A stretch of DNA of 64,000 nt from Caulobacter flavus (GCF_003722335.1 NZ_CP026100.1:5306001-5370000); one strand, 5' to 3'. Shown: positions 1 through 16,761, counted from the first letter of the stretch. Notes: generated by a model from the sequence alone, not told the origin. Program-made: numbers and translations.

Positions 1-595
1 CGACGCCGCCGGCCAGGCCCAGCACCACGCCGGCCGCGCCCAGCCAAGCCAGCTGGCGATAGACCGGACCGAAGTAGTCGGCCTTGGGCACGCCGACGAA
101 CATCACGCCGATCACCTGGCCCGAGGCGTCCTTGATCGGGTCGTAGGCCACGAAGTAGTCGCGCTTGAGGATCTTGGTCTCGCCGCGATAGGGCTCCCCG
201 CGACCGAGCACGGCGTCATAGACCGGGCCCTGGGCGAGGCTGGTGCCGACGGCGCGCGAGCCGTCCGGCTTCTCGACGTTGGTGGTGATGCGCTTGTCGC
301 CCGCGAAGACGGTGGCCACGCCGCCGGCCAGCGCCTTGACGCGGTCGACGCCGGCCAGGTCGCCGTTCAGCACGTGGTCGCCGACCAGCAGCTGGTCGCC
401 CTCGCGGCGGAACGCCTGGCCCTGGCGGCCGATGACGTCCCAGGCCACCCGCATGCTGGTTTCCTGCTGGGCGATGGCCTGCCCCTTGGCGAAGCCCAGC
501 GAGCTCCAGGCGACGACGCCCAGCAGGCCGGCCAGCAGGACGGCGAAGGCGGCGGCGATGGTCAGGCTGACCTTGGTGGAGATGTCCGAGCGCAT
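1..595 (-). CDS. Methyl-accepting chemotaxis protein, N-terminal part (truncated by window edge)
   Basis: Partial gene; the first 198 codons are visible, starting at an ATG at 595. The protein opens with a short cytoplasmic segment and one hydrophobic helix (about residues 8-30, rich in A, V and L), followed by a periplasmic region of about 150 residues and the start of a second hydrophobic helix at the window edge. The periplasmic part (KGQAIAQQETSMRVAWDVIG, then YDPIKDASGQVIGVMFVG) has the look of a single-Cache domain of the Cache_3/Cache_2 fusion type seen in chemoreceptors. The HAMP and signalling domains would lie beyond position 1, so chemoreceptor identity is inferred from the sensor module; a Cache-containing kinase or cyclase is possible. 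Confidence 0.75.
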   Translation of the reverse strand, partial: MRSDISTKVSLTIAAAFAVLLAGLLGVVAWSSLGFAKGQAIAQQETSMRVAWDVIGRQGQAFRREGDQLLVGDHVLNGDLAGVDRVKALAGGVATVFAGDKRITTNVEKPDGSRAVGTSLAQGPVYDAVLGRGEPYRGETKILKRDYFVAYDPIKDASGQVIGVMFVGVPKADYFGPVYRQLAWLGAAGVVLGLAGGV

Positions 596-722
596 GGGGT
601 CCGGGCGAAGAGGAAGGAATTTGCACTCCTTTTCACGCCGACCGCCTGAAATTTCATTTAACGCGCTGAAATAACGAGAGTCTTTTTACAATTCGTCACA
701 TTGCCACCGAAGGTTGCCAAAC

Positions 723-1247
723 TTATGCAGCCGGCTTTTCGGTCTTGGCAGGTCGGGTGATCCTGCCGTTGCAGGCCATCTTCCAGGCTTCCCAGTAGGC
801 CGTGTCGAGATGGGCGCAGCCAGCCTTGTTGTAGGCGACTTCGGCGTCGTACCAGTCGACATCCTGCTCGCCGAGATACTTGAGCACCAGCGCCCTGCAC
901 TGCGGCCTAGCCTTGGGCGACAGGGCGTCCTGCTCTCGGACGACCTGATAGGCCTCTTCGTTCGGGATCCTCTGCGCGACGAACCCCGTCCAGCGCTCGC
1001 CCGGCATGGCCGCGTCGAGGCAGACGAACCGCCCCTTTCCTTCGACGTCGCTGATCAGCGGATCACGGAACAGCACCTCCTTCGGCTCGGCAAACGTGCC
1101 GGTGACCACCTGAAACACCTCGTCGATCGCGACCTTGTCGGCGCCCGTGAAGCCGTCCGAGGGCTTGGGATCCGGCGGGATCTCCGGCGCGCAGGCGGTC
1201 AGGCCCAGGGCGGCCGCGACCGCCGCGATCGAGAGGCTGCGAAACAT
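723..1247 (-). CDS. Putative lipoprotein of unknown function
   Basis: Encodes 174 residues from an ATG at 1247, chosen because it puts a clean lipoprotein signal peptide at the N terminus (MFRSLSIAAVAAALGLTAC, lipobox LTAC with the acylated Cys at 19). An in-frame extension upstream would spoil the signal peptide. The mature part has several cysteines (FVCLDAAMPG, RPQCRALVLKYLG, NKAGCAHLD, KMACNG) that could form disulfides in the periplasm. I do not recognise the family. It lies just downstream of the rpoC terminator on the same strand, so it probably has its own promoter in that short gap. Confidence 0.75.
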   Translation of the reverse strand: MFRSLSIAAVAAALGLTACAPEIPPDPKPSDGFTGADKVAIDEVFQVVTGTFAEPKEVLFRDPLISDVEGKGRFVCLDAAMPGERWTGFVAQRIPNEEAYQVVREQDALSPKARPQCRALVLKYLGEQDVDWYDAEVAYNKAGCAHLDTAYWEAWKMACNGRITRPAKTEKPAA

Positions 1248-1285
1248 GGACGTCCCCCGACATCCGGCCGCCCCGGCGACCGCGC

Positions 1286-1320
1286 AAAACAAAAGAGCGG
1301 CCGGGTTTCCCCGGCCGCTC
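1286..1320 (-). terminator. Intrinsic terminator of rpoBC
   Basis: Perfect 11-bp stem GAGCGGCCGGG (1295-1305) with CCCGGCCGCTC (1310-1320). Read on the minus strand it is followed by TTTTGTTTT (1294-1286). It is about 95 bp past the rpoC stop codon. Confidence 0.9.
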
Positions 1321-1372
1321 CTTGTCTAGCACAACCCTTGAGGCTGTCCGCCGCCGATTACTCGGCGTCAGC

Positions 1373-1395
1373 CCGGGATGCCTGAGGCATCCCGG
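1373..1395. repeat. Perfect 10-bp hairpin downstream of rpoC
   Basis: CCGGGATGCC (1373-1382), loop TGA, GGCATCCCGG (1386-1395). It has no U-tract, so it is more likely to protect the rpoC 3' end or to be a dispersed CGGGATGC-type palindrome than to terminate transcription. The real terminator is about 55 bp further on. Confidence 0.6.
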
Positions 1396-1415
1396 TTTCC
1401 GAGCAGCTCGGACGC

Positions 1416-5606
<4,191 letters not shown>

Positions 5607-5722
5607 CTTGGTTCCTTCTGCGGGACTACCCGCGAAAATTCAAAGTGGAGAAGAGGCTGAAAGTGGCCCCTCCCCTGCGCCTTTCTTTCCTGGGAAAGAT
5701 GGGCAGAGGAGGGAGATCCGGA

Positions 5723-9793
<4,071 letters not shown>

Positions 9794-10030
9794 GTTTTTT
9801 CCCTGCGGCGCGGACGGAATCCGCGCGTGAATTCGAATGCCTCGGCGTCCACCCTCGCCGCTCCCTTGTTCAGGGAGCTGCGGACGCTGGATTCTCCTGC
9901 CTGGCGACCGGGACCGGAAGCCTGGCGGGCGCCCCTTCGCGCGGATCGGAGGGCGGGTGATCGCGCCTCGGGGCGTTGAAGGGCGGACACACGCGTGCGC
10001 GTTCCGCCGAAATGTCTTCGTGAACGGGCC

Positions 10031-10059
10031 GATATAGGGGATCGAAGCGAGGATGAAAA
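10031..10059 (-). promoter_or_regulatory. Candidate rpoB promoter and 5' leader
   Basis: On the minus strand TTTTCA (10054-10059), 17-bp spacer, TATATC (10031-10036), followed by GGCCCG. Transcription would start near 10024, giving an rpoB leader of about 230 nt (9794-10024) in which I see no gene and no clear regulatory fold. The -10 region TATAtCGGCCCG closely resembles that of rplJ. Motif match only; no start-site data. Confidence 0.5.
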
Positions 10060-10134
10060 GGGGGAAAGAGCGACCAATTTCGCGGGCAGGCTTCGTTCAA
10101 CCCGGTGACGCTTCCCCCTTGCGAAGGCCCGCCG

Positions 10135-11883
10135 ATGACCGCCGCGCTCAAGACCCGCCCCAAGGCCGCGCCCGCGCGGCCGCTTTCGCCCCTGCACCGG
10201 ATCGCCGCGCGGCTGGACGAGGTTCCCGCCGCCGCCCGCAAGCGGCTGGTCGGCGCCGGGGACGCGCTGGCGGACGGCGACTTCGCGCGGGCCGAGTCCT
10301 TGGCCGCCGCCGCCCTGCCCGAGGGCGGGAGCCTGGCCCTGCGCCTGATCGGCCTGACGCGCGAGCGGGCCGGCGCCCTGCCCCAGGCCTTCGAAGCCCT
10401 GCGGGAAGCGCACCTGAAGGCCCCGGCCGATCCCGACGGGGTACGCGACCTGGCCCGGCTGGCCCGCCGCATGGGCCAGCCGGCCCTGGCCGCCGACCTG
10501 CTGGCCCGCGTGCGCGCCGCCGCGCCGGGCGACCTGGCCGACGCCCAGGATCTGGCGGCTGTGCTGCGCGACCTGGACCGCTGCGACGAGGCCCTGGCGA
10601 TCGTGCGCGAGGCGATGGCCGACGCCCCGCAGGCCCCGCACCTGTGGAGCCTGCTCGGCTCGATCGCTGCCCAGAAGGGCGACGACGCCGACGCCCGGGT
10701 GTTCCACGACGAGGCCCTGCGGCTGGCGCCGCGCGACGTGCCGATCCTGGCCAATGCCGCCCTGGCCCGCCTCGACGTCGGCGACGCGTCCGCCGCCAAG
10801 GCCGCCTGCGACGCCGCGCTGGCCGCCGGGCCGACGCCGCCCCAGGCCGCCGCCGTACGCCTGGCCCGCGCCACCGCCCGCCTGTGCCTGGGCGACCTGG
10901 GCGGCTGGGAAGACTACGCCGCCCGCCTGGCGCCCGAGCGGCGCGAAGCCCTGGCCTTCGACATCGCCGCCCCGCGCTGGACGCCCGCCCGGCCCCTGGC
11001 GGGACTGTCGCTGATGCTGGTCGGCGAGCAGGGCCTGGGCGACGAGGTGATGTTCGGCTCAATGATCGGCGACGCCCTGGTCGCCCTGGGTCCCGCCGGC
11101 CGGCTGACCCTGGCGGTGGAGCCGCGCCTCGTTCCGCTGCTGGCCCGCGCCTGGCCCGCCGCGCGGGTGATCGGCCACGCCACCGCCAGCCTCGCCGGCC
11201 GCCTGCGCCGCACCGTTCCCGACGCGGGCCCGATCCAGGCCTGGGCCCCGATCGGCGACCTGCTGCCGCTGCTGCGTGGAACGCCGGAGAGCTTCGCCGG
11301 CGCCAAGCCCTTCCTCGCGCCCGATCCGGCCCGCGTCGCCCACTGGCGGATCTGGTTGGAAAGCCTTGGCCCCGGCCGAAAGGTCGGGATCCTCTGGCGC
11401 AGCGGCCTGATGGCGGGCCTGCGCGCCCGCCGCTTCGCGCCGTTCGAGGCCTGGACGCCGGTGCTGGCGACAAGCGGCGCGGTGTTCGTGAACCTCCAGT
11501 ACGGCGAGGCCGAGCCGGACCTGGCCCGCGCCCAAGCTCTGGGCCTGGCGATCCACCGCCCGCCGGGCCTGGACCTGATGCAGGACCTGGAGGGCGTCGC
11601 CGCCCTGGCCTGCGCACTGGACATGATGATCGGCCCGATGACCGCCACCAGCAACCTGGCGGCCGCCTGCGGCGTCGAGACCTGGATCCTCGCCTCCAAC
11701 CCGTCCTGGCCGCTGCTGGGAACGACCGGCTGTCCCTGGTATTCGAACGCGCGAGCCTTCACGCCGGACGAGGCGGATGATTGGGCCCCGAGGCTGGAAG
11801 GCCTGGCACGGGCGTTGGCGCAGCGGCTGAACGATATGGCAGGGGCGTTGGCCCAGCGGTTGGGGCTGACACCCGCTGCGTGA
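10135..11883 (+). CDS. TPR protein with C-terminal GT-B glycosyltransferase-like domain
   Basis: 582 residues from ATG 10135, preceded by GAAGG at 10122-10126; an in-frame GTG at 10105 has no good ribosome site. About residues 30-260 are alpha-helical TPR-like repeats (for example AARLDEVPAAARKRLVGAGD, then ALIANAALARLDVGD-type helices). From about residue 285 comes a GT-B-like domain with the LVGEQGLGDEVMFG motif shared by TPR-linked GT9/GT41-like proteins, ending in a nucleotide-site-like segment (DMMIGPMTATSNLAAACGVE). That last motif is more divergent than in the paralogue at 20244, so catalytic activity is uncertain. Related TPR-GT proteins include flagellin glycosyltransferases of Caulobacter; the role here is inference. 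It is divergent from rpoB. Confidence 0.8.
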   Translation: MTAALKTRPKAAPARPLSPLHRIAARLDEVPAAARKRLVGAGDALADGDFARAESLAAAALPEGGSLALRLIGLTRERAGALPQAFEALREAHLKAPADPDGVRDLARLARRMGQPALAADLLARVRAAAPGDLADAQDLAAVLRDLDRCDEALAIVREAMADAPQAPHLWSLLGSIAAQKGDDADARVFHDEALRLAPRDVPILANAALARLDVGDASAAKAACDAALAAGPTPPQAAAVRLARATARLCLGDLGGWEDYAARLAPERREALAFDIAAPRWTPARPLAGLSLMLVGEQGLGDEVMFGSMIGDALVALGPAGRLTLAVEPRLVPLLARAWPAARVIGHATASLAGRLRRTVPDAGPIQAWAPIGDLLPLLRGTPESFAGAKPFLAPDPARVAHWRIWLESLGPGRKVGILWRSGLMAGLRARRFAPFEAWTPVLATSGAVFVNLQYGEAEPDLARAQALGLAIHRPPGLDLMQDLEGVAALACALDMMIGPMTATSNLAAACGVETWILASNPSWPLLGTTGCPWYSNARAFTPDEADDWAPRLEGLARALAQRLNDMAGALAQRLGLTPAA

Positions 11884-11997
11884 GACAGTCTACTGTACGT
11901 CGCAAGGACGAAAAGGAGTGGCCACTCTAGGCTATTGAAACGCCCTTCCAGATCAGCGGGGCAAAGCTAGACTCTGATGACATGTCGGAGAAAGTTA

Positions 11998-12303
11998 ATG
12001 CCCAATATTTATAGCGAACTGACTACAACCCTGCTCAGCCTCGTCGAACCCGGTTTCGGACGCCGGGGGCAGTCCGATCTTATCGCACAGGTCGACAGCC
12101 TGACGCGCGAAATCGAGCGGGCTTCAGGCAACCACGGCTATGTCTGCGAAAAGGCCGGCAATGTGCGCGAGTGGGTCCGCAAGGCCTGCTCGTCGCGCCC
12201 CACTCACTGGACCCGTCAGCAACTCGAAGGCTTCGCTTACGAGGACGCCTATCGCTTACACGGCGCGTGGTCTGCCCCCTCTAGCTCTCAGGAACCCATT
12301 TGA
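11998..12303 (+). CDS. Hypothetical protein (orphan)
   Basis: 101 residues from ATG 11998, which has a GGAG box 7 bp upstream; an in-frame ATG at 11977 would add seven residues. No signal peptide or membrane helix and no family that I recognise. The sequence has two cysteines (GYVCEKAGN, RKACSSRP) and a tryptophan-rich, basic centre (VREWVRKACS, HWTRQQLEGF). The DNA is clearly less GC-rich than its neighbours (ATTTATAGCGAACTGACTAC near the start), which suggests recent acquisition. It sits between a TPR-GT gene and the GH31 gene, with no sign of an operon. Confidence 0.6.
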   Translation: MPNIYSELTTTLLSLVEPGFGRRGQSDLIAQVDSLTREIERASGNHGYVCEKAGNVREWVRKACSSRPTHWTRQQLEGFAYEDAYRLHGAWSAPSSSQEPI

Positions 12304-12340
12304 GCGCTACACGCACGAAGGCTGATTGGGCGTGAGCCTC

Positions 12341-12374
12341 CAAAGAAAAAGGGGAGGACGTTTCCGCCCTCCCC
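12341..12374 (-). terminator. Intrinsic terminator of the GH31 gene
   Basis: GGGGAGG (12351-12357) pairs with CCTCCCC (12368-12374). On the minus strand the stem is followed by TTTTTCTTTG (12350-12341). It starts 7 bp past the GH31 stop codon. Confidence 0.85.
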
Positions 12375-12381
12375 TCTTGCC

Positions 12382-14733
12382 TTACTTCACCACCTGAACC
12401 GCGCCCTGGGCCTGGGCCGCCAGGACCTTGTCGCCGGTGGCGGTCAGCTTGCCGGCCTTGTCGTCCCAGCGCAGCTTCACCGTCTTGCCGACGCCCTTCT
12501 CGTAGGCGTTGGTGACGCCGTCGTCGTCATAGAGCGAGAACTCGGCGTCGCGGCCCGGATAGACCTTCACCGCGCTGATCGCCTGAGCCTGACTGGTGTT
12601 CATGATCGGCGCGCCCATCGGCACGATCGAGCCGGCGCGCACGAACAGCGGGATGACGTCGATCGGCGCCTTCACGCGGATCGTCTGGCCGCCCGCGAAC
12701 TTCTGGTTGGTCCAGTAGTCGTACCAGTCGGCGCCCGCGGGCAGATAGACGTCGCGCTCGGTCTGGCCCTGCTCGGTGACCGGAGCCACCAGGAAGGCCG
12801 GGCCGAACATGTACTGGTCGCCGATGTCAGCCACCTTCGGGTCGTTGGGGAAGTCCATGAACAGGCCGCGCATGAACGGCGCGCCGGTGTCGTAGGTCGT
12901 CTTGCCCATCGAGTAGAGGTACGGCATCAGCGCGTAGCGCAGCTTGACGTACTTGGAGAGCACGCCTTCGGCCTCCTTGCCGAACGACCACAGCTCGGTC
13001 TCCTTGCGCATGCCGTGCACCCGCAGGGTCGGGGTGAACACGCCGTACTGGAACCAGCGGGTGAACAGCTCGGGATAGTCGTTGTTCTGGCCGACCACGG
13101 CGCGGGCGTCCGACGGATCCAGCAGCGGCGCCTTGGTCGCCGTCGTGGTCTGCGGCAGCCACTGCCATCCGCCGATGTCGTTGCCCCAGTAGGCCAGGCC
13201 CGAAGCGGTGAAGTTCAGGCCCGACGGCACCTGCCGGCGCAGGGCCTCCCAGGTCGGCTGGATGTCGGACGACCAGAACAGCGAGCCGTTGCGCTGGGCG
13301 CCGGTGTAGGCCGCGCGGGCCAGGATCAGGTTGCGCTTGTCGGGGCGGTCGCGGCGCGAACCGTCGGCGGCCAGCTGGGCGTGCAGTAGCGGGAAGGCGT
13401 TGCGGATGCGGTCGCCCGAGCCGGCGTGGAAGAAGAAGCCCGACGGCACCAGGTCAGGCTCGGTCTCGTCCAGCCACAGCCAGTCGAAGCCCTGCGAGAT
13501 GATGTTGTCGCGGATCTTGCCCCAGAACCAGTCGCGGGCCTCGGGGTTGGTGCTGTCGATCAGCGCACCGGTGCGGTCGCTGCGGAACGGCAGGCCGTCG
13601 ACCGGATCGCCGTTCTCGTCCTTCAGGAACCAGCCCTTGCCCGCCAGATAGTTGAAGTAGCGGCCTTCCTGCTCGAAGCGTGGCCACACGCTGATGATGG
13701 TGTGGACGCCGCGGTCGTGCAGCGTCTTGTTCATGCCGGCCGGGTCGGGGAACTGCGCCGGGTCGATGTCGATCTGGCCCATGCGGGTCCAATGGAACCA
13801 GTCCAGCACCATGATGTCGAGCGGCAGCTGGCGCTTCTGGTAGCCGTCGGCCACGGCCATGAACTCGGCCTGGCTCTCGTAGCGGGCCTTGGACTGGATG
13901 TAGCCGAAGGCGGCCTTGGGCGGCAGCGGCGTCACGCCGGTCAGGGCGCGGTAGCCGGCGTAGATCTCGTCGGTGGTCTTGCCGGTGATGACGAAGAACG
14001 ACACGCGCTCGCCGACATTGCTCTGCCACAGGGTGCGGCCGTTGACGCCCGGATAGATCTTGGTGGCCGAGGGGTTGTCCCACAGGATGCCATAGCCCTT
14101 GCTGGTCACCAGGAACGGCACGCAGACGCTCTCGCCGTGCGGCGCGTCGTAGTCGTGCTTGCAGTCGATGGTGCGGCCGCGCAGGTCGAGCGCGCTTTCC
14201 GACTCCTGGTTCTGGCCCAGGCCGTAGAAGTGCTCGTCGGCGGTCGTCGAGAAGCTGGCGCCGGCGCGGAAGGTCTTCTCGCCGCTGACGACGTGCGGGG
14301 CCATCTCCCAGCCGGTCATGTCGACCAGCGAGGTCCCGTCGGGCTTGCGCACCTTGATCGAGACCGGCGGCAGGGCCGGGGCGAAATAGCGCTCCTGCAG
14401 GCTGGGCGCGCCCGGCCACGGCTGGGCGACGACTTCCAGCGACAGCTCGGCCGAGGTGAAGATGTCGGCGCCGGCCTTCTGGTCGTGGCGCCAGCCCTTG
14501 TCGGTGGCCGTCCCGTTGACGCCGTAGCCCGGCGCGGCCTTGGCCAGGTCCTTGTCCTGGCTGATGGTCACGCGGATGACGTTGGGAGCGTAGGTCTCGA
14601 CCGAGACGTAGGCGCCGTTGCGGTCGACCGTCGTCTGCGGCGCGGCGACCGCCATGCCCGCCCCGGCGCTGAGCGCCAGGCCCGAAACCAGACCCAGGAC
14701 GCGCGCCCGCGCGCCGTTACCCAGCCAAGCCAT
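12382..14733 (-). CDS. Secreted GH31 family alpha-glycosidase (alpha-glucosidase or alpha-xylosidase)
   Basis: 783 residues with an N-terminal Sec signal peptide (hydrophobic stretch at about residues 10-30, cleavage likely after AVAAPQ), so it acts in the periplasm or outside. An N-terminal beta-sandwich is followed by the GH31 (beta/alpha)8 barrel; the nucleophile motif LWLDETEPD places the catalytic aspartate at residue 422. The C-terminal part (PLFVRAGSIVPMGAPIMNTS) is the usual GH31 beta-domain with a DUF5110-like tail. GH31 enzymes release alpha-linked glucose or xylose from oligosaccharide ends; specificity cannot be read from sequence. It is inserted between rplL and rpoB. A possible LacI-type operator lies upstream. 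Confidence 0.93.
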   Translation of the reverse strand: MAWLGNGARARVLGLVSGLALSAGAGMAVAAPQTTVDRNGAYVSVETYAPNVIRVTISQDKDLAKAAPGYGVNGTATDKGWRHDQKAGADIFTSAELSLEVVAQPWPGAPSLQERYFAPALPPVSIKVRKPDGTSLVDMTGWEMAPHVVSGEKTFRAGASFSTTADEHFYGLGQNQESESALDLRGRTIDCKHDYDAPHGESVCVPFLVTSKGYGILWDNPSATKIYPGVNGRTLWQSNVGERVSFFVITGKTTDEIYAGYRALTGVTPLPPKAAFGYIQSKARYESQAEFMAVADGYQKRQLPLDIMVLDWFHWTRMGQIDIDPAQFPDPAGMNKTLHDRGVHTIISVWPRFEQEGRYFNYLAGKGWFLKDENGDPVDGLPFRSDRTGALIDSTNPEARDWFWGKIRDNIISQGFDWLWLDETEPDLVPSGFFFHAGSGDRIRNAFPLLHAQLAADGSRRDRPDKRNLILARAAYTGAQRNGSLFWSSDIQPTWEALRRQVPSGLNFTASGLAYWGNDIGGWQWLPQTTTATKAPLLDPSDARAVVGQNNDYPELFTRWFQYGVFTPTLRVHGMRKETELWSFGKEAEGVLSKYVKLRYALMPYLYSMGKTTYDTGAPFMRGLFMDFPNDPKVADIGDQYMFGPAFLVAPVTEQGQTERDVYLPAGADWYDYWTNQKFAGGQTIRVKAPIDVIPLFVRAGSIVPMGAPIMNTSQAQAISAVKVYPGRDAEFSLYDDDGVTNAYEKGVGKTVKLRWDDKAGKLTATGDKVLAAQAQGAVQVVK

Positions 14734-14749
14734 GCGATTCCTCCACTAA

Positions 14750-14761
14750 GTTACCGCTATC
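14750..14761 (-). promoter_or_regulatory. Possible LacI-family operator upstream of the GH31 gene
   Basis: GTTACCGCTATC: a central CG with imperfect dyad arms (GTTACC against GATAGC, 4 of 6 positions), ending 17 bp before the start codon. LacI-type regulators of glycoside genes in this group use CG-centred palindromes. The match is weak and no regulator gene is adjacent. Confidence 0.25.
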
Positions 14762-14838
14762 ATTTCCTGATACCGGCCTAGAGGGGCCTGACAGCGCCGT
14801 CAACGCAGAAGGTGGGATTTATGGGATGAATAGCCAAA

Positions 14839-14969
14839 CCCTCTCCCTGAAGGGGGAGGTGTCGGCGAAGCCGACGGAGGGGGGACTTGTGAACCGGCTC
14901 CCCCGCCCGTCGTTCGGAAGGGACTTCCCCCTCCGGCCCTGCGGGCCACCTCCCCCTTCAGGGGGAGGA
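14839..14969. repeat. Palindromic intergenic element (copy 1, GAAGGGGGAGG subtype)
   Basis: About 130 bp with inverted ends: CTCCCTGAAGGGGGAGGTG next to GTCGGCGAAGCCGAC at the left, and the mirror GGCCCTGCGGGCC with CCTCCCCCTTCAGGGGGAGG at the right. Each end can form two adjacent hairpins. The same architecture recurs at 30143, 33546, 33706, 35379, 42940 and 58745. It occupies most of the 329-bp gap between the GH31 gene and rplL; the rest holds the GH31 upstream region and the rplL terminator. Confidence 0.85.
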
Positions 14970-14974
14970 TCGTG

Positions 14975-15013
14975 AAAACGAAAACGGGCCCGGAGGTTTC
15001 CCTCCGGGCCCGT
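14975..15013 (-). terminator. Intrinsic terminator of rplJL
   Basis: Perfect 13-bp stem ACGGGCCCGGAGG (14984-14996) with CCTCCGGGCCCGT (15001-15013), loop of four bases. On the minus strand it runs into a T-rich stretch (TTTTCGTTTT). It separates rplJL from rpoBC, so the two units are not one transcript by default. Confidence 0.92.
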
Positions 15014-15062
15014 CTCGTAAGGTCGTGAAGACCAGATCCGCGTCAGACGACGCGGAACCGGA

Positions 15063-15443
15063 TTACTTCACTTGGACCTTGGCGCCGGCTTCGGTCAGCT
15101 TCTTGGCGACTTCGTCGGCCTGCTGCTTCGAAACGTTTTCGACGACGTTCTGCGGAGCGCCTTCGACCAGGTCCTTGGCTTCCTTCAGGCCGAGGTCCGG
15201 ACGGACGCCGCGGACTTCCTTGATCACGTTGATCTTCTTGTCGCCGCCGTCGACCAGGACGACGGTGAACTCGGTTTGCTCTTCAGCGGCTTCAGCCGGA
15301 GCAGCGGCGCCACCGACGGCGGCCACGGCGACCGGAGCGGCGGCCGAGACGCCCCACTTTTCTTCCAGCAGCTTCGAGAGTTCAGCGGCTTCCAGCACCG
15401 ACAGGGTGGACAGTTCTTCGACCAGCTTTTCGAGCTTCGACAT
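15063..15443 (-). CDS. rplL: 50S ribosomal protein L7/L12
   Basis: 126 residues, the usual length. The N-terminal dimerisation domain (MSKLEKLVEELSTLSVLEAA) is followed by an Ala-rich hinge (residues about 40-58) and the C-terminal factor-binding domain (KKINVIKEVRGVRPDLGLKE, then LVEGAP and the final LTEAGAKVQVK). L7/L12 forms the stalk that recruits and stimulates translational GTPases. It lies 46 bp downstream of rplJ, in the same operon, and the transcript ends at the strong terminator at 14975-15013. Confidence 0.99.
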   Translation of the reverse strand: MSKLEKLVEELSTLSVLEAAELSKLLEEKWGVSAAAPVAVAAVGGAAAPAEAAEEQTEFTVVLVDGGDKKINVIKEVRGVRPDLGLKEAKDLVEGAPQNVVENVSKQQADEVAKKLTEAGAKVQVK

Positions 15444-15489
15444 GTGTCAGTTCCTTAGAGAGATTGGGATAGATTTGCGGGGATGACCG

Positions 15490-16008
15490 TTACGCGGCGT
15501 CTTTGGTCGCGTAGGCGTTGAAGACGCGAGCCAGCTGGCCAGCCGGGGCCTGCAGGACGCCAGCGATCTTGGTCGCCGGAGCCTGGATGAGGCCGATGAG
15601 CTTGCCACGCAGTTCGTCCAGCGACGGCAGGGTCGCCAGAGCGCGCACGCCGGCTTCGTCGAGCACGTTGGTCTGGTCCAGAACGCCACCGACAATCTTG
15701 AGCTTGTCGTTTTCTTTGGCGAACTGCACCGCGATCTTCGCGGCCGAGACGGCGTCCGGGCCGAAGGCGATGGCGACCGGACCGGTGAAGAGCGTGTCGC
15801 CCTTTTCACCGAGCTTGCCGTCCAGAGCCTTCAGAGCCAGGGTGTTCTTCACAACCTTGATCGCGGCGCCTTCCTTGCGGAGGCGAAGACGAAGGTCGGT
15901 CATTTCCGCAACGGTCAGACCCATGTAGTGGGTCACGACGACAGCGCCGGCATCGGCGAAGACGCTTTTCAGCGACTCGATCGATTCCTGCTTTTGAGCG
16001 CGGTCCAT
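15490..16008 (-). CDS. rplJ: 50S ribosomal protein L10
   Basis: 172 residues. The N-terminal rRNA-binding domain begins MDRAQKQESIESLKSVFADA, with the typical VVTHYMGLTVAEMTDLR. The C-terminal helix (GQLARVFNAYATKDAA) is the L12-dimer-binding part. L10 anchors the stalk on 23S rRNA and in other bacteria represses its own operon by binding the mRNA leader; the leader here is about 280 nt, long enough for such control. The start is preceded by TAGGAGACCGCA on the minus strand. First gene of the rplJ-rplL unit. Confidence 0.99.
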   Translation of the reverse strand: MDRAQKQESIESLKSVFADAGAVVVTHYMGLTVAEMTDLRLRLRKEGAAIKVVKNTLALKALDGKLGEKGDTLFTGPVAIAFGPDAVSAAKIAVQFAKENDKLKIVGGVLDQTNVLDEAGVRALATLPSLDELRGKLIGLIQAPATKIAGVLQAPAGQLARVFNAYATKDAA

Positions 16009-16290
16009 TGCGGTCTCCTACTCAGTTGCAGGCGGCCGGACCATTCCGGCAGCCAGATGCTCGTCCCATGCGGAATTGCTCCCGCGCGCGAGTTGCATCA
16101 GCCTGTTCCAAGGAAAGTCGGCCGCGCACCTGACTCGGACTGACGTCACGAGAAGGAGGTCTTGGCGTCTCTATCCCTGTCTCCCGACGGCGAGGAAGGG
16201 CTCTTCCTCGATTATGGCGCTGGTGACCCCGCGCCCCGCAGTTCTCAAACAGGTTCGCCGCCAAACCGGAGTCCAGCGGAGAGGCGGGCC
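16009..16290 (-). promoter_or_regulatory. Long 5' leader of rplJ, possible L10-binding leader
   Basis: About 280 nt lie between the candidate promoter and the rplJ start with no gene in them. L10(L12)4 autoregulatory leaders are known at this position in many bacteria. The leader has several short complementary segments, but I could not establish the kink-turn fold by eye, so the assignment rests on position and length. Confidence 0.35.
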
Positions 16291-16318
16291 GTATAGAGGA
16301 TTTGCCGAAGGAACGCAA
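16291..16318 (-). promoter_or_regulatory. Candidate rplJ promoter
   Basis: On the minus strand TTGCGT (16313-16318), 16-bp spacer, CTATAC (16291-16296), followed by the GC-rich discriminator GGCCCG. The -10 and downstream bases resemble those of rpoB. A GC-rich discriminator is typical of stringently controlled ribosomal promoters. Confidence 0.5.
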
Positions 16319-16383
16319 CCAGGTGTCGGAACGTAGGGCGTCCGAACGTCTTCAAGGCGTGGAAACCGCAAAGGAGCCTCGCC

Positions 16384-16761
16384 ATGCTGGGCCAGTTCGA
16401 CGCCTCCCCCACCCTGCCGGTCAAGGACCTGGCGCGGGCGAAACGGTTCTATGAGGACGCCCTGGGCCTGGCGCCCGAGGGTGATTCCGAGATGGACGTT
16501 CAGGCCTATCGCGCCGGCGGCGTGGTGCTGACCGTCTATCAGTCCGAATATGCCGGAACGAACCAGGGCACGGCCGTCACCTGGCCGGTCGGCGAGCGCT
16601 TCGACGCCGTGGTCGCCGCGCTGAGGAACAAGGGCGTCGCGTTCGAGACCTACGACATGCCCGGGATCACGGTGGAGGACGGCGTGCACCGGGCCGGCGG
16701 GATGAAGCTCGTCTGGTTCAAGGACCCGGACGGCAACATCCATCACGTGGGCAGTTTCTGA
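16384..16761 (+). CDS. VOC superfamily (glyoxalase/bleomycin-resistance fold) protein
   Basis: 125 residues from ATG 16384, with AAAGGAGCC just upstream. The N terminus LPVKDLARAKRFYEDALGLA is a classic VOC first beta-alpha-beta unit, and the C terminus KLVWFKDPDGNIHHVGSF is the mirrored end with the usual FKDPDGN. Members bind a metal and act on small molecules (glyoxalase, dioxygenase, resistance proteins); the substrate here cannot be told. It is divergent from rplJ, whose promoter lies in the same gap, and not part of a ribosomal operon. Confidence 0.9.
   Translation: MLGQFDASPTLPVKDLARAKRFYEDALGLAPEGDSEMDVQAYRAGGVVLTVYQSEYAGTNQGTAVTWPVGERFDAVVAALRNKGVAFETYDMPGITVEDGVHRAGGMKLVWFKDPDGNIHHVGSF

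Noticed and set aside
16310..16335. Possible EcfG promoter (GGAAC-N17-CGTA) upstream of the VOC gene
   Set aside because: The -10 motif differs from CGTT at its last base and the site overlaps the -35 of the rplJ promoter; not strong enough to annotate.
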